A stretch of DNA of 64,000 nt from Panopea generosa (GCA_029582155.1 CM055902.1:17763011-17827010); one strand, 5' to 3'. Shown: positions 28,901 through 44,045, counted from the first letter of the stretch. The notes: a model not told the origin generated them from the sequence alone. Translations and numbers: made by a program.

Positions 28901-31900
28901 TGACATAGAGCGCGGCAGCAGGAAGTATGCAAACGGTAAGTTAACGTACACCGATACAGCACACGTAACATAGAGCGCGGCAGCAGGAAGTATGCAAACG
29001 GTAAGTTAACGTACACCAGTACAGTACACGTGACATATAGTGCGGCAGCAGGAAGTATGCAAACGGTAAGTTAGCGTACACCGGTACAGCACACGTGACA
29101 TATAGCGCGGCAGCAGGAATTATGCAAACGGTAAATTAGCGTACACCGGTACAGCACACGAGACAAATAGAAATTGTAAAACCAGTGTGACTGCGCTAGT
29201 TTTTGCGAGAACTTTGTTCGTATTTGTACATAGTTGGGCTCTTGTGATAATATGTTTCAATATATCTCTGTAATAGTCTTCAGCTGTTAATTCTTTTTTC
29301 AATCCAGGAAGTAGTGTAGTGGGTAAAATATTAACAGCTTATGCCAGTACTGGATCCGCCCAGGAAGCGGACTCGAGAGCCATTCTTATAAACTTTGAGT
29401 TTTCTTCGCAATCGAGCTAAAATATATCAGTATAAACTTACTTTTTTCGTATAATTTACAGGTGCGATTTGTAACAATTAGGAATAAGTTTCGTGCAGAT
29501 GTTTCAATTATGGTAAAAGCCTTTGTGGGGTCAGATGTCAATGTTGAATGGCGTCTCGTAAAGGACCAGTCAGGTAAATATTCCTACCTTCTGTCCAGGA
29601 ATACCTCGGTAAATGATGAGTAAAGTGGCGTATGGTGTTCCTTTAATTTCTTCATTTTTAATTTGTTTTCCAACGTAAATTTTGTTCTTAGGGATGGCAA
29701 CTGAACGACTTTCGCTCCGCCCACTGGTCACGTGGTATTATAGTGTTTATTTATTGTTAACTCAAAAGTCTGCAGTGTAGCAATCAGTATCGATCGCTGA
29801 TTGGAATATCGACTTGTTTTGATTGACAGCCCGCGGCTGGTCAATTGGATCATAGCGTTTTATTGGTTGGAAGTCGTGTTGGTGGGATTAGGGCTAGGAA
29901 ACTTTTTGACAAAATAAGTGAAACAATAGTATGTTGCTGGGGGTGGGGGTAACTTGGCTAGATTTTGGGTTTATGTTTGCTATATTGGTCGTAAATGTTG
30001 TTGTGATTTTGTGTATTATATATTGTAAAGAGCCGCTGTAAATAAGCCAATACATAATAATAATATTATTATTATATATTATTTTCTCGTTTCCATCAAA
30101 TAAAATTTTTCGCTAACTTATAACTGTTATATCTTGCTATGACTGTTATAGCACAAAACCGTTACATGATGACATCATTATTAATTAGCCTATAGTGGTC
30201 ACATGTATTTATTGTAACTTAAGTTAAAAACATTAATGTATCAGTATGTCATTTTATTGTTTACTGCTAAGACACGTTTGGGTGGTTACTATTCTGTTAG
30301 CTGTATCAACAACATTGTGTGCGATTTACGTAAGCTTTATTAATAAAAAAAAACAGAAATAGCGCATATACTATAATACTATTCCAGCAGATAGCAGAAT
30401 ATTACACACTTATTTATAACCGGTGTTGGGGAAGGTAGTAAGCCCATAACAAATGTGTGGTCTGATAGGCTCTCATATGAAAACGTATTATTATTTTGTC
30501 AAAGTCATTTGTCTTTTAAAAGGGAAAAAACAGTTGTCCCAGGCACGTCTTTTGCGTGTTATTGATAATTTCCTGTTTGCTGTGTGTTTATTTTTGGTTT
30601 ATTTTAGTGTTTGGGGTGGGGAAGGAGGGGGTGGGGTTGGGTGGGGGTGGGGTTGGGGACAATTTGATGTTCAGTTTGAAGTTGCAGTCAAAGGTCTGAA
30701 AGTTTCGTTGAAATTTATACAGATTTTTTTTTTTAACTTTTTAGTTGTTAGTATATTTCAATCGGCTATTTTATAAGACCTTTACCGTCATAATTATATG
30801 AAAATGTCTTCAGAAACATCCATTTACAGCTGCATTCTATGTGTATACAATCGAGTTGTCTTTTTAAATAAATATTTCAATGATTGAGCGATCTATTCAA
30901 AAGTAAAATCAAATAAAAACACCTTCCTTCATACACGGTGTCTATTTTTTTTGGAACAAGCGCGACTCGAACCTAAAACTTTATCGATGAGAGGTAATTG
31001 ATCTTGAGACAGTACCTTAGATCACTCGACCACGGAGGACCCGTACAGCGTCAAAACTCAATATTTCATGTAAACCATGTCTGTACGTTTCTTTTCTTGG
31101 ATGCGTTTTATGCTTCTAAGTGATCTTTTTATCATATATTTTGATAATGTGGCAAGTTTACGACGTTGTTCGCGTGTTCTACTGTATTAATACTACTTTT
31201 CTATGTATGAAACTATTGCAGATTACGACTGGTTGGACTTATCAAACAGAGCAGTTGGTAAAGAAAGCAGTTTGGTTAAGGGGTTCGCATGGTATATTAT
31301 AAACCCAAGTAAATAGTTATCTTTTAAGTCTTGGTTGTTTCATACCGTCAGTAATTTTTTTTCTCTATAACTTATTATTTCACCGGTAGCAGTGCTTTTG
31401 ACCCTTACCATACACCATAAGAACAAGTGTAAAATTCACCTACCAAGGGAACTGACAAGTACTTTACGTATTTAGCGATTTTATTGTTGTTTTAACTGAA
31501 AGCTACATGTATTTGAACAACATAAAAGTTTACTATTGTTATCCTTTATTCGCACATTTTAAAATAATAATGGGTTAACCTCACAGGTGACATATAAACT
31601 CTTATTTAAAATAACTTGATCTTCTCTTTCAAATTTATACCCTGCACAGTTATATTTTAGTCAAAAGGAGGAATAGTCTGAAAAGTGTATTAGAACTAAA
31701 ACCTAACAATGACTTGATAAAGCCTCGCTGTATTGAATTATCTTAGCTTTGCCCTGATAAACCTTATAGGGAAATGCACTAAATTAATTATCTGCACATG
31801 ATTATTTTCATATCGTATATCTTTATTCAGACATATACCTGAGTACAATTATAGATTGTTTTGATGTTAATGTGACATGTATATGTTTTATTTTCTAATT

Positions 31901-34900
31901 CTAATGCAAACCAATTAAACGGAAGTCTTACATTGTTGATTCTTCAGATCAGCTGAAACGAGGCCGAAAGTATATGTTTCAGGTGAAAGTCAGCAACATC
32001 TCGAATACAACATTATTTATTACGCAGAAACACGAACTGTACATTTATGAACATTTGCGAAATTGCACAATCAAGGCTAATCCAATAACAGAACTGAAAA
32101 AGGTGAGTTTACTTATGAGCAAATTGCCATTTTTTTGCCTGGCTACATGTACGTCAATATTACGTTATAGGTTGAACTTGTTTGTTATTTGAATGTTTGT
32201 CGTTTCTGTAGGTGTTTTATAGTCAGTCACTCAGTAATTATTGATTTTATTAGTTTCATAATATAAATTTTAAACCCAAGATACAAGACTGATGTGGGAT
32301 ATTTCCTAGTTAAGGCGAGACAACAACAAGTAGTTTTAGTATATGGTAGATCTGTACTTGGCTAATCATGGCAGCTTAGAGGTCAAACTTCTGATGAGTG
32401 ATGAGCTGTCAAGAGGGAAACGTGTATCCAATTTTACATACCGAATACCTGTCCATGTCCATGAAAACGTGATTTGTATATGAATTAACTGTCACTCTTA
32501 TGTTAATGAGTGTGCGGTAGAGATGATTAAACAGGATACAAGAGTAGTTTGGAGGGGAGGGGCGGATAGTTAGGTCTGGGTTTTTAAGACTAAGATGGGA
32601 GTCTTGTTTGAACTTTGATTAGAAGTGAGTATATGTGTTAATAGAATAAATTAAAGTTTAAACGAAATATGTAATAATGTAGAATACGTATATCAAAAAT
32701 GAACTGCGCTTTCTGTTAGTTTGTCTGTTATGTTGGAACACGTGCACATCATCTTATTCTCTTCACGCGCTCTTGCCATAGAGTATATCTATGTTAGCGG
32801 TTGTTTCTGCTTTCAAGTTATTTTGATATGAGCACATCTTTTTTTACACAATTGGCTCATTTTGGTTTCATACTGGCATAACGTGCATATGTAGTCTTTA
32901 AAACTAGTATTGAATGAACATGTATTAAACGTGTCGTGTGTCTTTTAGTGACACACGTGTATTGCATTGCATATAATTTCAATACTTCTGTGTCTACAAC
33001 ATCCGTTTTAATGTATAAAATATGGAATTATGTTTAAGATTTATATATAGCATCAAATTGTCATTTATACGAGCTGACAAACGAATGATTTGGAATTTCA
33101 AATCCTCCAAAAATAAAAAAAAAAGTTTCAATTCGGGCTAAATTTAAAAAACGTTAGCCAAAATTTAAATCTAAATATCACTCACACTGCTTAATAACGT
33201 TCTTTTTTTGACAATTTCTATAGAATTGTCAACATGGCGGAACAAATTGAAATTACCTTTTTCATGTAATGCATCTCAAAATTCATGGGATTTTAAGCGG
33301 GAATATAAATTTAGTTCAACCTGGGCCAAAATTAGGAAATCTCTTATTTCCATTATTATTTTGCATGTTTTAACAAATGTCGCCATGACAACACGGGCTC
33401 CATGAATGCATAGAAGCATGATATTTTAGAAAATATATTTTTTGTAAATTCCAAAGTTTTGAAAAATAAAACTGACATGCTGCTTTTAACATTATCAATG
33501 CAAACATTCCACGGATAATCTAACCTTCATTTTACAGACAGTCTTACTTTTGGAGAATTGTGTGAAAGACCCGGATGTCCGCAAGCTCGAAACCTCGTGT
33601 AAAATTGAAAATATTGATTTGCCACCAGTCGACGATCTTTCTTTTTACGTGCCTATTTTCAAAAATAGATTGCTACAACGAACGAAATTGGTTTGTGAGG
33701 TACGTATGTAATGCATATTTATTTCTCCTTACAAAACATGATAATAACCACAGGCACATTATTGACACACCATTGGCACATCACTGGTATATAATTTACC
33801 TTACACTGAGGTGTATACTGATAATGCTTGTATTTAACACGGGCGTGTATTAATTACGTCATGTTCATTAATGTAGAAATTGTAATATATCCAAAGAAAA
33901 CAACAAACACAATTAATTACCTAGCAAGCAAATACCAGTCATGAAGTAAAAACGGTTCATGATCAGCTTTAAGTAATTTTAGACAAAAAACTGGAAAATG
34001 GTAGGATGCCAACTTTTATTTTATTTCCCTGTCTGTTTTGTTTTTTTATTTATATATCTGTAAACCATTCTAGAAGCAGATATACGTTTTATATTCTTGT
34101 TACGTCAGTCTGTTTTACTTTTTATTGTATTTTTTAATGAGGTCTAACACCAGTTTCAACAAATTTCAGGTTATATACGGCATATCCAGTTTTAATGGTG
34201 GAGGAATATCTAAAAATGAATTTAGGTAGAATCCCCTCCTTTTGCAAGTAACTGGCACACTTTCTCGCATAACATTTTTGGAGTTAGAGGGACTCGAACC
34301 TTAGCGGTGGATATAGCAGTATGACAGTCCTGAATTGTTATTATCGCTTTATTGGTTACGAAATATTATTTTTATATGACGTTTCGGTACAAGATAATAA
34401 AACACTATTTAAGCCGTCGCTAATGTTAGTTAAGTTACTCAGCGGAAAAGCTGACTCACCACCTGACATTTTATATAATTTCTCAAAAAATATCAAACCA
34501 ATTTGCTCAAAACTTGGACTTGAATAAGAAAAAAAAAACGTTTAGGATAACACTCACTAGTCTGTAAACTAAATGCGTAATTGTCTGTAAATGTCGTATA
34601 CAAATTTTGATATCGCTTCTCAATATTTTGACGAGGAAATTTTGAAATAAAAAAGTGGCAAGTTTGCTATTCTGTTCAGTATATGGTTTATATTCAATTT
34701 TACTGACTTTTATTGTAATTCACATTAAGGTACAAGACGGCCTCGGTCATAAGATTGAAGTAGAAAGCAATGAAGTTGACGTCACATTGATTGCTAGTGC
34801 TGAAACAAAACTAGATGACCTTATTGCAGCACAGATGGAAGATGGTAAGTGTCACCCTTAATTGGGTTAAAGAAATATAACTATAAGCACTTGTAATACA

Positions 34901-37900
34901 TCTATATCTGATACACGCCATAACACGACAATTCTGTTGGAGTAAGACGTAAAAAGTTTTTTTCTTTTATTCTAGGAAATGTGATTAATTCTATAGAAAT
35001 GTTGTCTACAAGATTGAAAACGGCTGGGTTATCAGCTACCAGCGAACAGAATAACAAAGTGGCTGACTTGGTTCGGCAGGTGATGGATGAACCTTTAACA
35101 CCAAATGCAATAAGTAAGCCAAAATTTAAAGTTGAATACATCCCAAAATTATACCTGACAGTTGATATTACTTCCAGTATTTAGGAATAATTGTTCAAAC
35201 AACATGACCACAAGAGATTTTAATGTGAATGCAGGTGCCATTGAAAATGCTCTTTCTAAAAGGCGAAACGTGTTGTTAATGTTTGATAAAAGTAATTTGA
35301 CAGAATAACGTACAACGTTAGAGTTTCGCTTTTGACGATTAACGTTTATTATGCAAAAATATTAGTTAAAGCACGGTGGCGCTGTTGTTGTTTATTTTTA
35401 GTATCAAAATTTGATTTATCAACCGAAAAAGCATCAATTGAACGCATGTTTTGGTAGGCCGTACAACTGCTCTTCATTAATACCGGGTATTCGGTAAGGC
35501 AGTGGTAAGGGTTCTGGGCTCACAAAGGGGTAAATGAAATAAATAAAAAAAATCAAAAAAAAATCTTAAAATAGTACAATTTATATTAAACCTTCAATTT
35601 AAAATAAAATGTCTGTGAAAAGAATTTCATCCCGTGAACACAAAATTGATGGTATAACTTTTCATTTATAAAATAAAATTCAATCTTACACTGAAATAAA
35701 CAAACATCTTTTTGTCTGTATGAATTCAAACACGGGAAATGTAACTTTACCCGACACAAGACTAACACCAAGATCCGATGTGTTTTAATAGACATGTACA
35801 CTATGTCTGTATAGAAATCCACTTAACAAAATATTAACGTTTATTATACATTTAACACATAGAATAACCAAATCAATTATCACGTGTATGAATTGTTTTA
35901 TTATCTATGTTCAATAATTAAATTATTATTTACTAGAGCGTTTGCTGAAAAGTGTGGTCACGTTGAACGTAGATGCGCTATTAGAGGAGAAAACAAATAG
36001 ATTGGCCATGGATATAACTAATCTGCTGGAAAAACTGTGTAATGCTGACAATGTAGAAGAAGAAATAGAACTGTCTAATACAGAAATTAAGGTAAGTGTC
36101 AAATAGAATATTAATTCATATTCTTTTAAATAAAGTTCATTTCAAATACGATGTTATTATGGGAAGAAAGCTTACTAGTATGAACCCATGTAACCCAAAT
36201 TAAGCTCCTAAGTGGTGTTTCATAAATGGTGTTTTTGTCACACAATGATTGATCCAAGTCGTTGATCTCCACTGTCAATTAGTCTGTATTTGTTTCATTA
36301 ATTATGATTGTTCAGTGTTTTACATGTACTGTTGTGGTTGATGTGTCCTGTGACTGCTCTAAACCCAATACGCTAATTTGAAACTTTGTCAATCTGTTTT
36401 AGATGGAACCTACCGTATTAGGCATAACAGCACATTCATCTGTTACATACATTATAGACATAGACATAAAAATATTTTATTGACTTAAACTTTACAGTTT
36501 CTCATCATTATACATACAATTGACAATAGTTTTGAACATAACAGATATAAGCATTATAAACATTAAATTTTGAAAAAGTATAAAATGTTTAGTATATAGA
36601 CGTGTCTGTTAAACAAAATATATTAATTTACAAAAAAAACATATGATTTACCCATAAAATCTTAGTATTTTACCCAGCCAATTATAATAAATAAGATTAA
36701 TTCAGTTTATTTATTAACAACACATACATAACATTTGACATAGCTTTCGTGAGAATGTACATATCGGAAGCTTTAAAAGTTAGACGCTCTATTCAGAATT
36801 TTATTTCAAATTAATGAATTAACATTAATTTGAAATAAAATTCTGAATAGAGCGTCTAACTTTTAAAGCTTCCGATATGTATTCGCTAAGTTTAGCAATT
36901 TCAATTTTGTTCGAAGATTGTAGTAATGTTACACTTTTGAGTATACTTGGTCTGATATAATATTTTTTTTATAAACTTATTTTGAAAATCATTATACCTA
37001 GAACGCAATAAAACAAAATGAAACTCGTCTTCGATATCGTTACTGTTACAAATTCGGTATTTACGTTATTTTCTATCTAAATTGATCCTGGAATATCTAC
37101 CAATTTCGATTCTAAGTGAATGAGAAGACAGCCGTAGTTTAGTTAACATACTACGTAAGGTTTTAGTACACAATAAATCAAGATAATTTTCATAACCAAA
37201 AGTTAATTTTACATTTCTGTATAAAACGTTGAGAACTATATTTGAAATGAGATCTGTATTCCAGTTTTGAATAAAACAATGTACTACTCTTTGGCGAAAT
37301 ATTGAAGTAATTTTTTATCATTACCATTAGTTGGAGCATCCTAAACATACAAAAACCCATAGTTATGTAACATATATTTTACACAGGACAACCAATTTAT
37401 TTTTCCATTTTCACAAAATTCATATGTTCTCTTATATACACAATTTAAAATCACATTATCCGACTTTATTATTCCTATCCAGTATTCCTTATACATGTAT
37501 ATCTTGATATAAAAAGTGGATAGCGGCCAAGTTCTCCATAGACACATGCATTGCTCGTTGTTATCTTAACCCCTAAGAAATTCTTACAGAACTTTAAATG
37601 TATTCTCTCTATATCCTTGGACTTGGTGAATTCCCATACCTCACTCCTATAACTTAGAAGAGATGTAACAAAAGCATCAAATAACTGCAAAGATGTTTTT
37701 GGACGAATTTCATTTTTTTTATATTTGAAGTTAAAAGATTCATTGCTTTTAACGCTTTACCACAAAGCTATGGTTGATTCAATGTAAATGTACCCGTATA
37801 ATTAAAAACAACACCTAGATAATAAAAAATATCTACACTATCTAATAACTTTCCATTATAAAAGAAACGTTCGAATTCGTTTATTCTACCTTTTTGCGAA

Positions 37901-40900
37901 AAACCACGACTTTTTAACAACAACAATATATTCAATATTAATGTGTTACCTGTAATGGAAGAGCTCAATTATAGATAGAATAACGTAATTTCACAAGAGT
38001 ATATTCGGTTTATACTAGAGTTTTGTCTGATATTTACAATTAGAGATTCTCAACTCTACGTTTATTGAGGTCAATTAATGCTACTGTATACACGTGACTG
38101 GCAACAGCAGAACAGTTTGTCTTTAGCTCTATTTACACGTGATTTGACGACGATTCAAAGGCTTGCTTGATTTTAAAGTACATACTTATCATTGAAAACT
38201 GCTTCATTTACCTAATCGGCGGCTAGAACTATTTAAAACATGTTACTTACACAATGGTTGATTGAAGGCCAGTTTGCAATGAAAATCCACTATCAATGAA
38301 ACAGAAAAAACACGCGGCTTTCTTTGATAGATGTTCCTGCATTTAAGAGACGCCGCAAACACTGGAAATTTTAATTGTATATGCAAAACGTAGTGAGTCA
38401 TGAACAGCCATTCAAATTGTTTTTAGAGGTAAATGATTTCCGCCCTTATGTTCATGCGTGTAAATTGTCTTTTCAATTATTTAAGGAGCTAATCATAAAA
38501 GCGAAAGAACTCGCAAAAAAAGAAGGAGAAAATACACGGCAATATCGTAAGATTGAAGATGCAATAGCCTGTATTCGGATAAAAGATATGGAGAATGAAG
38601 AAACCGAGATGATAGAATTCGCTGATGGATCCAAACATACCTATATTGTTACTACATTTGACGATATGGAGAAAACTGGGCTTAAAATTACATTTCCGGA
38701 AGAAGTCAAACGCATGTAAGTACAAAGTAATGGAATTGCCTATAACACGATTACAAGCACGTGTGTAGCGTCGGTACTTGTATAATATTATAAAGTTATT
38801 GGATCCAATAAATTTCTATTTATTGTACGGTCACGTGGTAATATCTAGAATAGGTGATTGGCTATACACTTACATGTATAACATAATATAAGTTATTAAA
38901 GTAACTCTATTCGAGATCTCTCTCTTTCAAAAACTTCTTTTCTCTTATAATACTTTACTTTCTCTGACACTAAAACTTTCTCACACATCACAAAAATACC
39001 AGTGGTAAGTCATTCGGTGCTACATTAAAAAAGTTTCAAGTGACTACATGTCAATCATTAAACATTTATTAAATTTAAGCATGGAATTGTCATTCTCTTT
39101 CCGTATTGTTAGGTTTGTACATAAAAGAAACGTTTGAAACCTTAAAATCTACACTTGACGTAACATTTTGATATACAATGGAACAGTTGCAGGTGTCCTT
39201 ATTCTAGTTATTAGATACCTTATTAATTTATAATATCAACGTAAGATTGACAAAACTATAAAAGGAACTAACCCAAAATTTGTAATCGTACTATTTTAAC
39301 ATAACTTTGAGATCATACATTTGAAACTCATCATATACAAGGCATGTGTTTTATAGTCACTCATTAATTATCATTTCTAAATTAGTTTAATCGAGCATAA
39401 GTGGATCGATGATTGATTGATTCATTGATTGATTGAATATTTAGCGTCATTTTTTATGCCATTGAGGGCTAAGAGACGATCAGTTAGCATAACCACTGTT
39501 TTCTGGGATCATGGAAGGTTAACCGGTGTTCGAGCACACCCATCTCCGCAAGTTATTGATAATTTTCCCTTTTTAATCAGCCTGTAGAGACAGATGATAA
39601 TGAGACGCAATGTCGTAAATCAACCATCATGGAGATCGAACTCGCGACCCCTGGATTGATAGTCAGATGTCTACCAACTGAGCTAATCGGGCCTGGCCTA
39701 CAAGAATCCTACTTACAACCTCCAACAGTTGAAGCAAAGCTAGTCACAGAATAAGCGGCTGCATTCGATTTGAAAATGACCGCAACTAGAATTGAATTAC
39801 ACTCCCTTACAGAGTTCCCTACCGTAGGTGTGTATCCCTTACAGAAACAAGATCTATATTAACGATTTGCATAATAACTGATTTAACTATATCGTATTAT
39901 TTCAGAAATAGTAAAAATGTTCATCAAAACTTCCGTGTGTGTCTTTAAGGTACCGAGATGTATGGGCATGCAAAACGCGCCAACTGTGTCACGGTGTTGG
40001 TTTGAAGGTGGAAGTATACAAAACCGGCGATACACCAGACATCGTCACCGGTAGAACTGACATCAGCTGTAGTATATATATGGTCGTCGATCTTTTCAAC
40101 CAAAACACTGGTTTGTGTGTCTAACGAGACTTCAATAAAACTAAAATTAATTCCATAAGTATACCTAATAAGAGTTAATTTAAATGTATAAATTTATTTA
40201 TTTTACATCGATTGTGAAACAAGTTTTTACATTTAATTTAGACATAGCACGCTCGAAATCTTCCTCGGTAGAGCCAGTACTTAGCATTTGCGGATACAGC
40301 GTCTTGCTCAAGGGCGACACACATAGCCGTGACTGAGGATCTACCCACGATACCCTGATCCCGGGCCCTATGCTATACCACTGGAACACGCACTTCACAC
40401 TATCTAAAGCACAGTGTATCTAAAATATCACAATACCGCAACCTTTCTAAATGCTAATTACACTCCTTATTCAGCATACGACTTTCTTATTTCCTCTACG
40501 TTTAATCACCTACTGACTTATTAAATGCCATATTTCGCTAACATTTTATTATCGCAAAACGATACATGTTACCAGTTTTCATTGGTCGATAGCTGTCATG
40601 TGTTCTTATTGTTACTAAATTAGAAACAGAAATGTATTACTACACTCTCTTGTTTATTGTTGTGACAGGTTGATCATTATCTGTATGCCTGGTTGTTTTT
40701 GTTAATTCGATAGTATGGTTGCAACAAATACGAAACGTGTCGGATGTGGATACACTTTTATAGTTAATCACAAAGAAATCACAAACTACTTCTCAATGCT
40801 TAACGATAAGTGTACACAATTCTAACTACGGCTATATTTCTCAGATAAATATGTCCGTTTTATCTTTAGACTAAACAGAAACTGAAAATAATGTAAAACA

Positions 40901-43900
40901 TCCTCCTATAAAACCGCTTAACTTGTCCTTATCTATGTCTTGTCATAACCTTATTTTTTTATATTATGCTGCTCCTGTTTCTACTAAGTCATTGAGTGCA
41001 TTTATATCGTCACGTGTTTCTGATATATTGACCTTTTTTATTTTATTTTACACTATACATGTGCTGTCCTGCTCAGTCCACAGAACGGACACAGCTCTCT
41101 CGATTGGGTCCGTTAAATAGCAATGTTGAGAAAGCCGCATTTGAGCACGTTGATTAGTCAGTTGCTGAAACTGAAAGTTTGAATGACGTCACAGTTTAGT
41201 AAGCGTTCTATTGCAATGAATTGTGGGACAGATTAATAATTACCCGCTTTTCCATTGAGTTTAATGTACCTAATTCGGAAGATATCAGGTAATAGACTCA
41301 TGATGTGACTATAGGGAAATAGCGAAATTGTGTACATCCGTTAATCAAGTTTAAGCCCCCCCCCACTCCACCCCCACTCCCACCTAGTAGCGACTATTGA
41401 CTGTACAAGGTAATGACTTCTGTTGTCACTTCTTTTTCATGTATGTCTTGTTCACATTTTACTTATTTGTATATTTGTATATTTATTGTGATTTTACTGT
41501 TGTGGCCATTGTATCATTTGGATGTCACTGCTTATTAATCACTGATTATTTATTTTCTTATTTTTGAGTATACACGTAAGCTGAAATTTCCCTTTTAAGT
41601 TTCACTGGTATATCCAAACAGTGAATATGGCTGACATTTATCACGCTGACAGAACATAAGCTTTTACTTAAAACTTAAGGACTCACACCATTATTATCTC
41701 CCTTGAGGACTCTGGATGAGGAGGTAGAAATAAAACTTTAGTTTTCTTTTTTTCTTCCCCCCCCCCCCTCAGTATTTCAGAAATCACCACTGAAAATTTG
41801 ATGCTGATACAAGCTTTCTGGACAAGTCTGTGTCATTTCAGATTTGTTGGTTCGAACCGCATCGTGGGCGAACAGTTGACAAATTATTACTCTGGAAATT
41901 GATAGGTCTCACAAAAGTATTGCATTTTAAAACAAACCCAACCTAATCAAGGTTTACTTTTTTCTTTTATAGTAGCATATCTTGAACCAGTGAATAATTT
42001 GAGCCCAAACACGTGCTGCAGATTTTGTTTTTTTCTCTGTGGTTTGGACATAAATGTTACAATGGAGCACTATGGGAAATGTAATTGTGGTGCGAGACAT
42101 AAATGTTACAATGGAGCCCTATGGGAAATGTAATAGTAATGTGAGACATAAATGTTACAATGGAGCCCTCTGGGAAATGTAATAGTAATGTGAGACATAA
42201 ATGTTACAATGGAGCCCTATGGGAAATGTAAAAGTAATGTGAGACATAAATGTTACAATGGAGCCCTATGGGAAATGTAATTGTGGTGCGAGACATAAAT
42301 GTTACAATGGAGCCCTATGGGAAATGTAATAGTAATGTGAGACATAAATGTTACAATGGAGCCCTATGGGAAATGTAATAGTAATGTGAGACATAAATGT
42401 TACAATGGAGCCCTATGGGAAATGTAATAGTAATGTGAGACATAAATGTTACAATGGAGCCCTATGGGAAATGTAATAGTAATGTGAGACATAAATGTTA
42501 CAATGGAGCCCTATGGGAAATGTAATAGTAATGTGAGACATAAATGTTACAATGGAGCCCTATGGGAAATGTAATAGTAATGTGAGACATAAATGTTACA
42601 ATGGAGTCCTATGGGAAATGTAATAGTGGTGTGAGACGTTAAATGCAACAAGCAATTCCATGTTTTTTATGGAATACTCCTACTGCAGCACATGCTTAAA
42701 TTGAGATTTTGTGAGTACGGGGTCCGGACCATTAGAACCCTGAACATTAGAGAGGAGCCGTTCCCATCCTGTAATGCAGATTCATTAAAGTACAGTCAAA
42801 CATTGTAAGAGGTCAACTCTATTAAGCAGCCATTTTTCATAGGCAGCCATACTTGTTCTTTCCCATGTCTATGCTCAGAGCAAATGAACCTGTATTAAGC
42901 AACAACCTGTCTTAAAATGCCCCTTTTGTTCCTACCATTGACTGGCTACTTAAGACGGGTTTGACTGTATATAGTGATTGATGTAACGGCGACGACTGTA
43001 TTATCCAGAAGACGATAACATGTTTGTTGTCAGAAATGTTTGTGTCTTGCAGGCACAACCACCAAAGTTGACGGTACCATGAATATTGTCAGACATGTTT
43101 GTGTCTTGCAGGCACAACCACCAAAGTTGAAGATACCATGAATATTGTCAGACATGTTTGTGTCTTGCAGGCACAACCACCAAAGTTGACGATACCATGA
43201 ATATTGTCAGACATGTTTGTATCTTGCAGGTAAAAAAATCAAAGTGGATGGTTTGTCTAGCACTATCAATTTAAACTTCGGATCAAAGTGCGCACACGCG
43301 GAGTGTTGGTACTTTGAGGAGGCTGTGAGGAAGTTTGACCAATCAGGCGTGGTGACGATACCACAGGACGACGGGAGCGTGATATGTGGAACAAAACATC
43401 TGAGTACATTCACAGTTAAAAGCGGTAATTGTCTTCTCGCTATTAAGGATATGTATGGAATGGACAGTAAGGTCAATATTAAACAAAACATTTTGCTCGT
43501 GTGGCAAGCCAAACCATACGGTTATAAATTTGTCGATATTTTTTCTTTAAACATATTTTATTGCGTCTCCTGTGGCCACGTGGTCAAGGCACTGTCGTCC
43601 GATGATCACACTTGAGGAAGGACGGTGCATTCACATAAATGTATTCTTACTCCACAAGTAAAACGTGGATTTGCCATATTTAACCACCTGTCCAGTAAAA
43701 CATGTGGATGTGCCATATATAACCAGCAGTAAAACATGTGAACGTGTCATATGTAACCACCAGTAAAACATGTGGATGTGCCATATGTAACCACCTGTCA
43801 AGTAAAACATGTTTATGTGCCATATATAATCGCCAGTAAAACATGTGGATGTTTCAAATGTAACCACCTGTCAAGTAAAACATGTTTATGAGCCATATGT

Positions 43901-43993
43901 AACCACCAGTAAAACATGTGGATGTGCCATATGTAACCACATGTCCTGTAAAACATGTGGATGTACCATATATAACCACCAGTAAAACATGTG

Positions 43994-44045
<52 letters not shown>

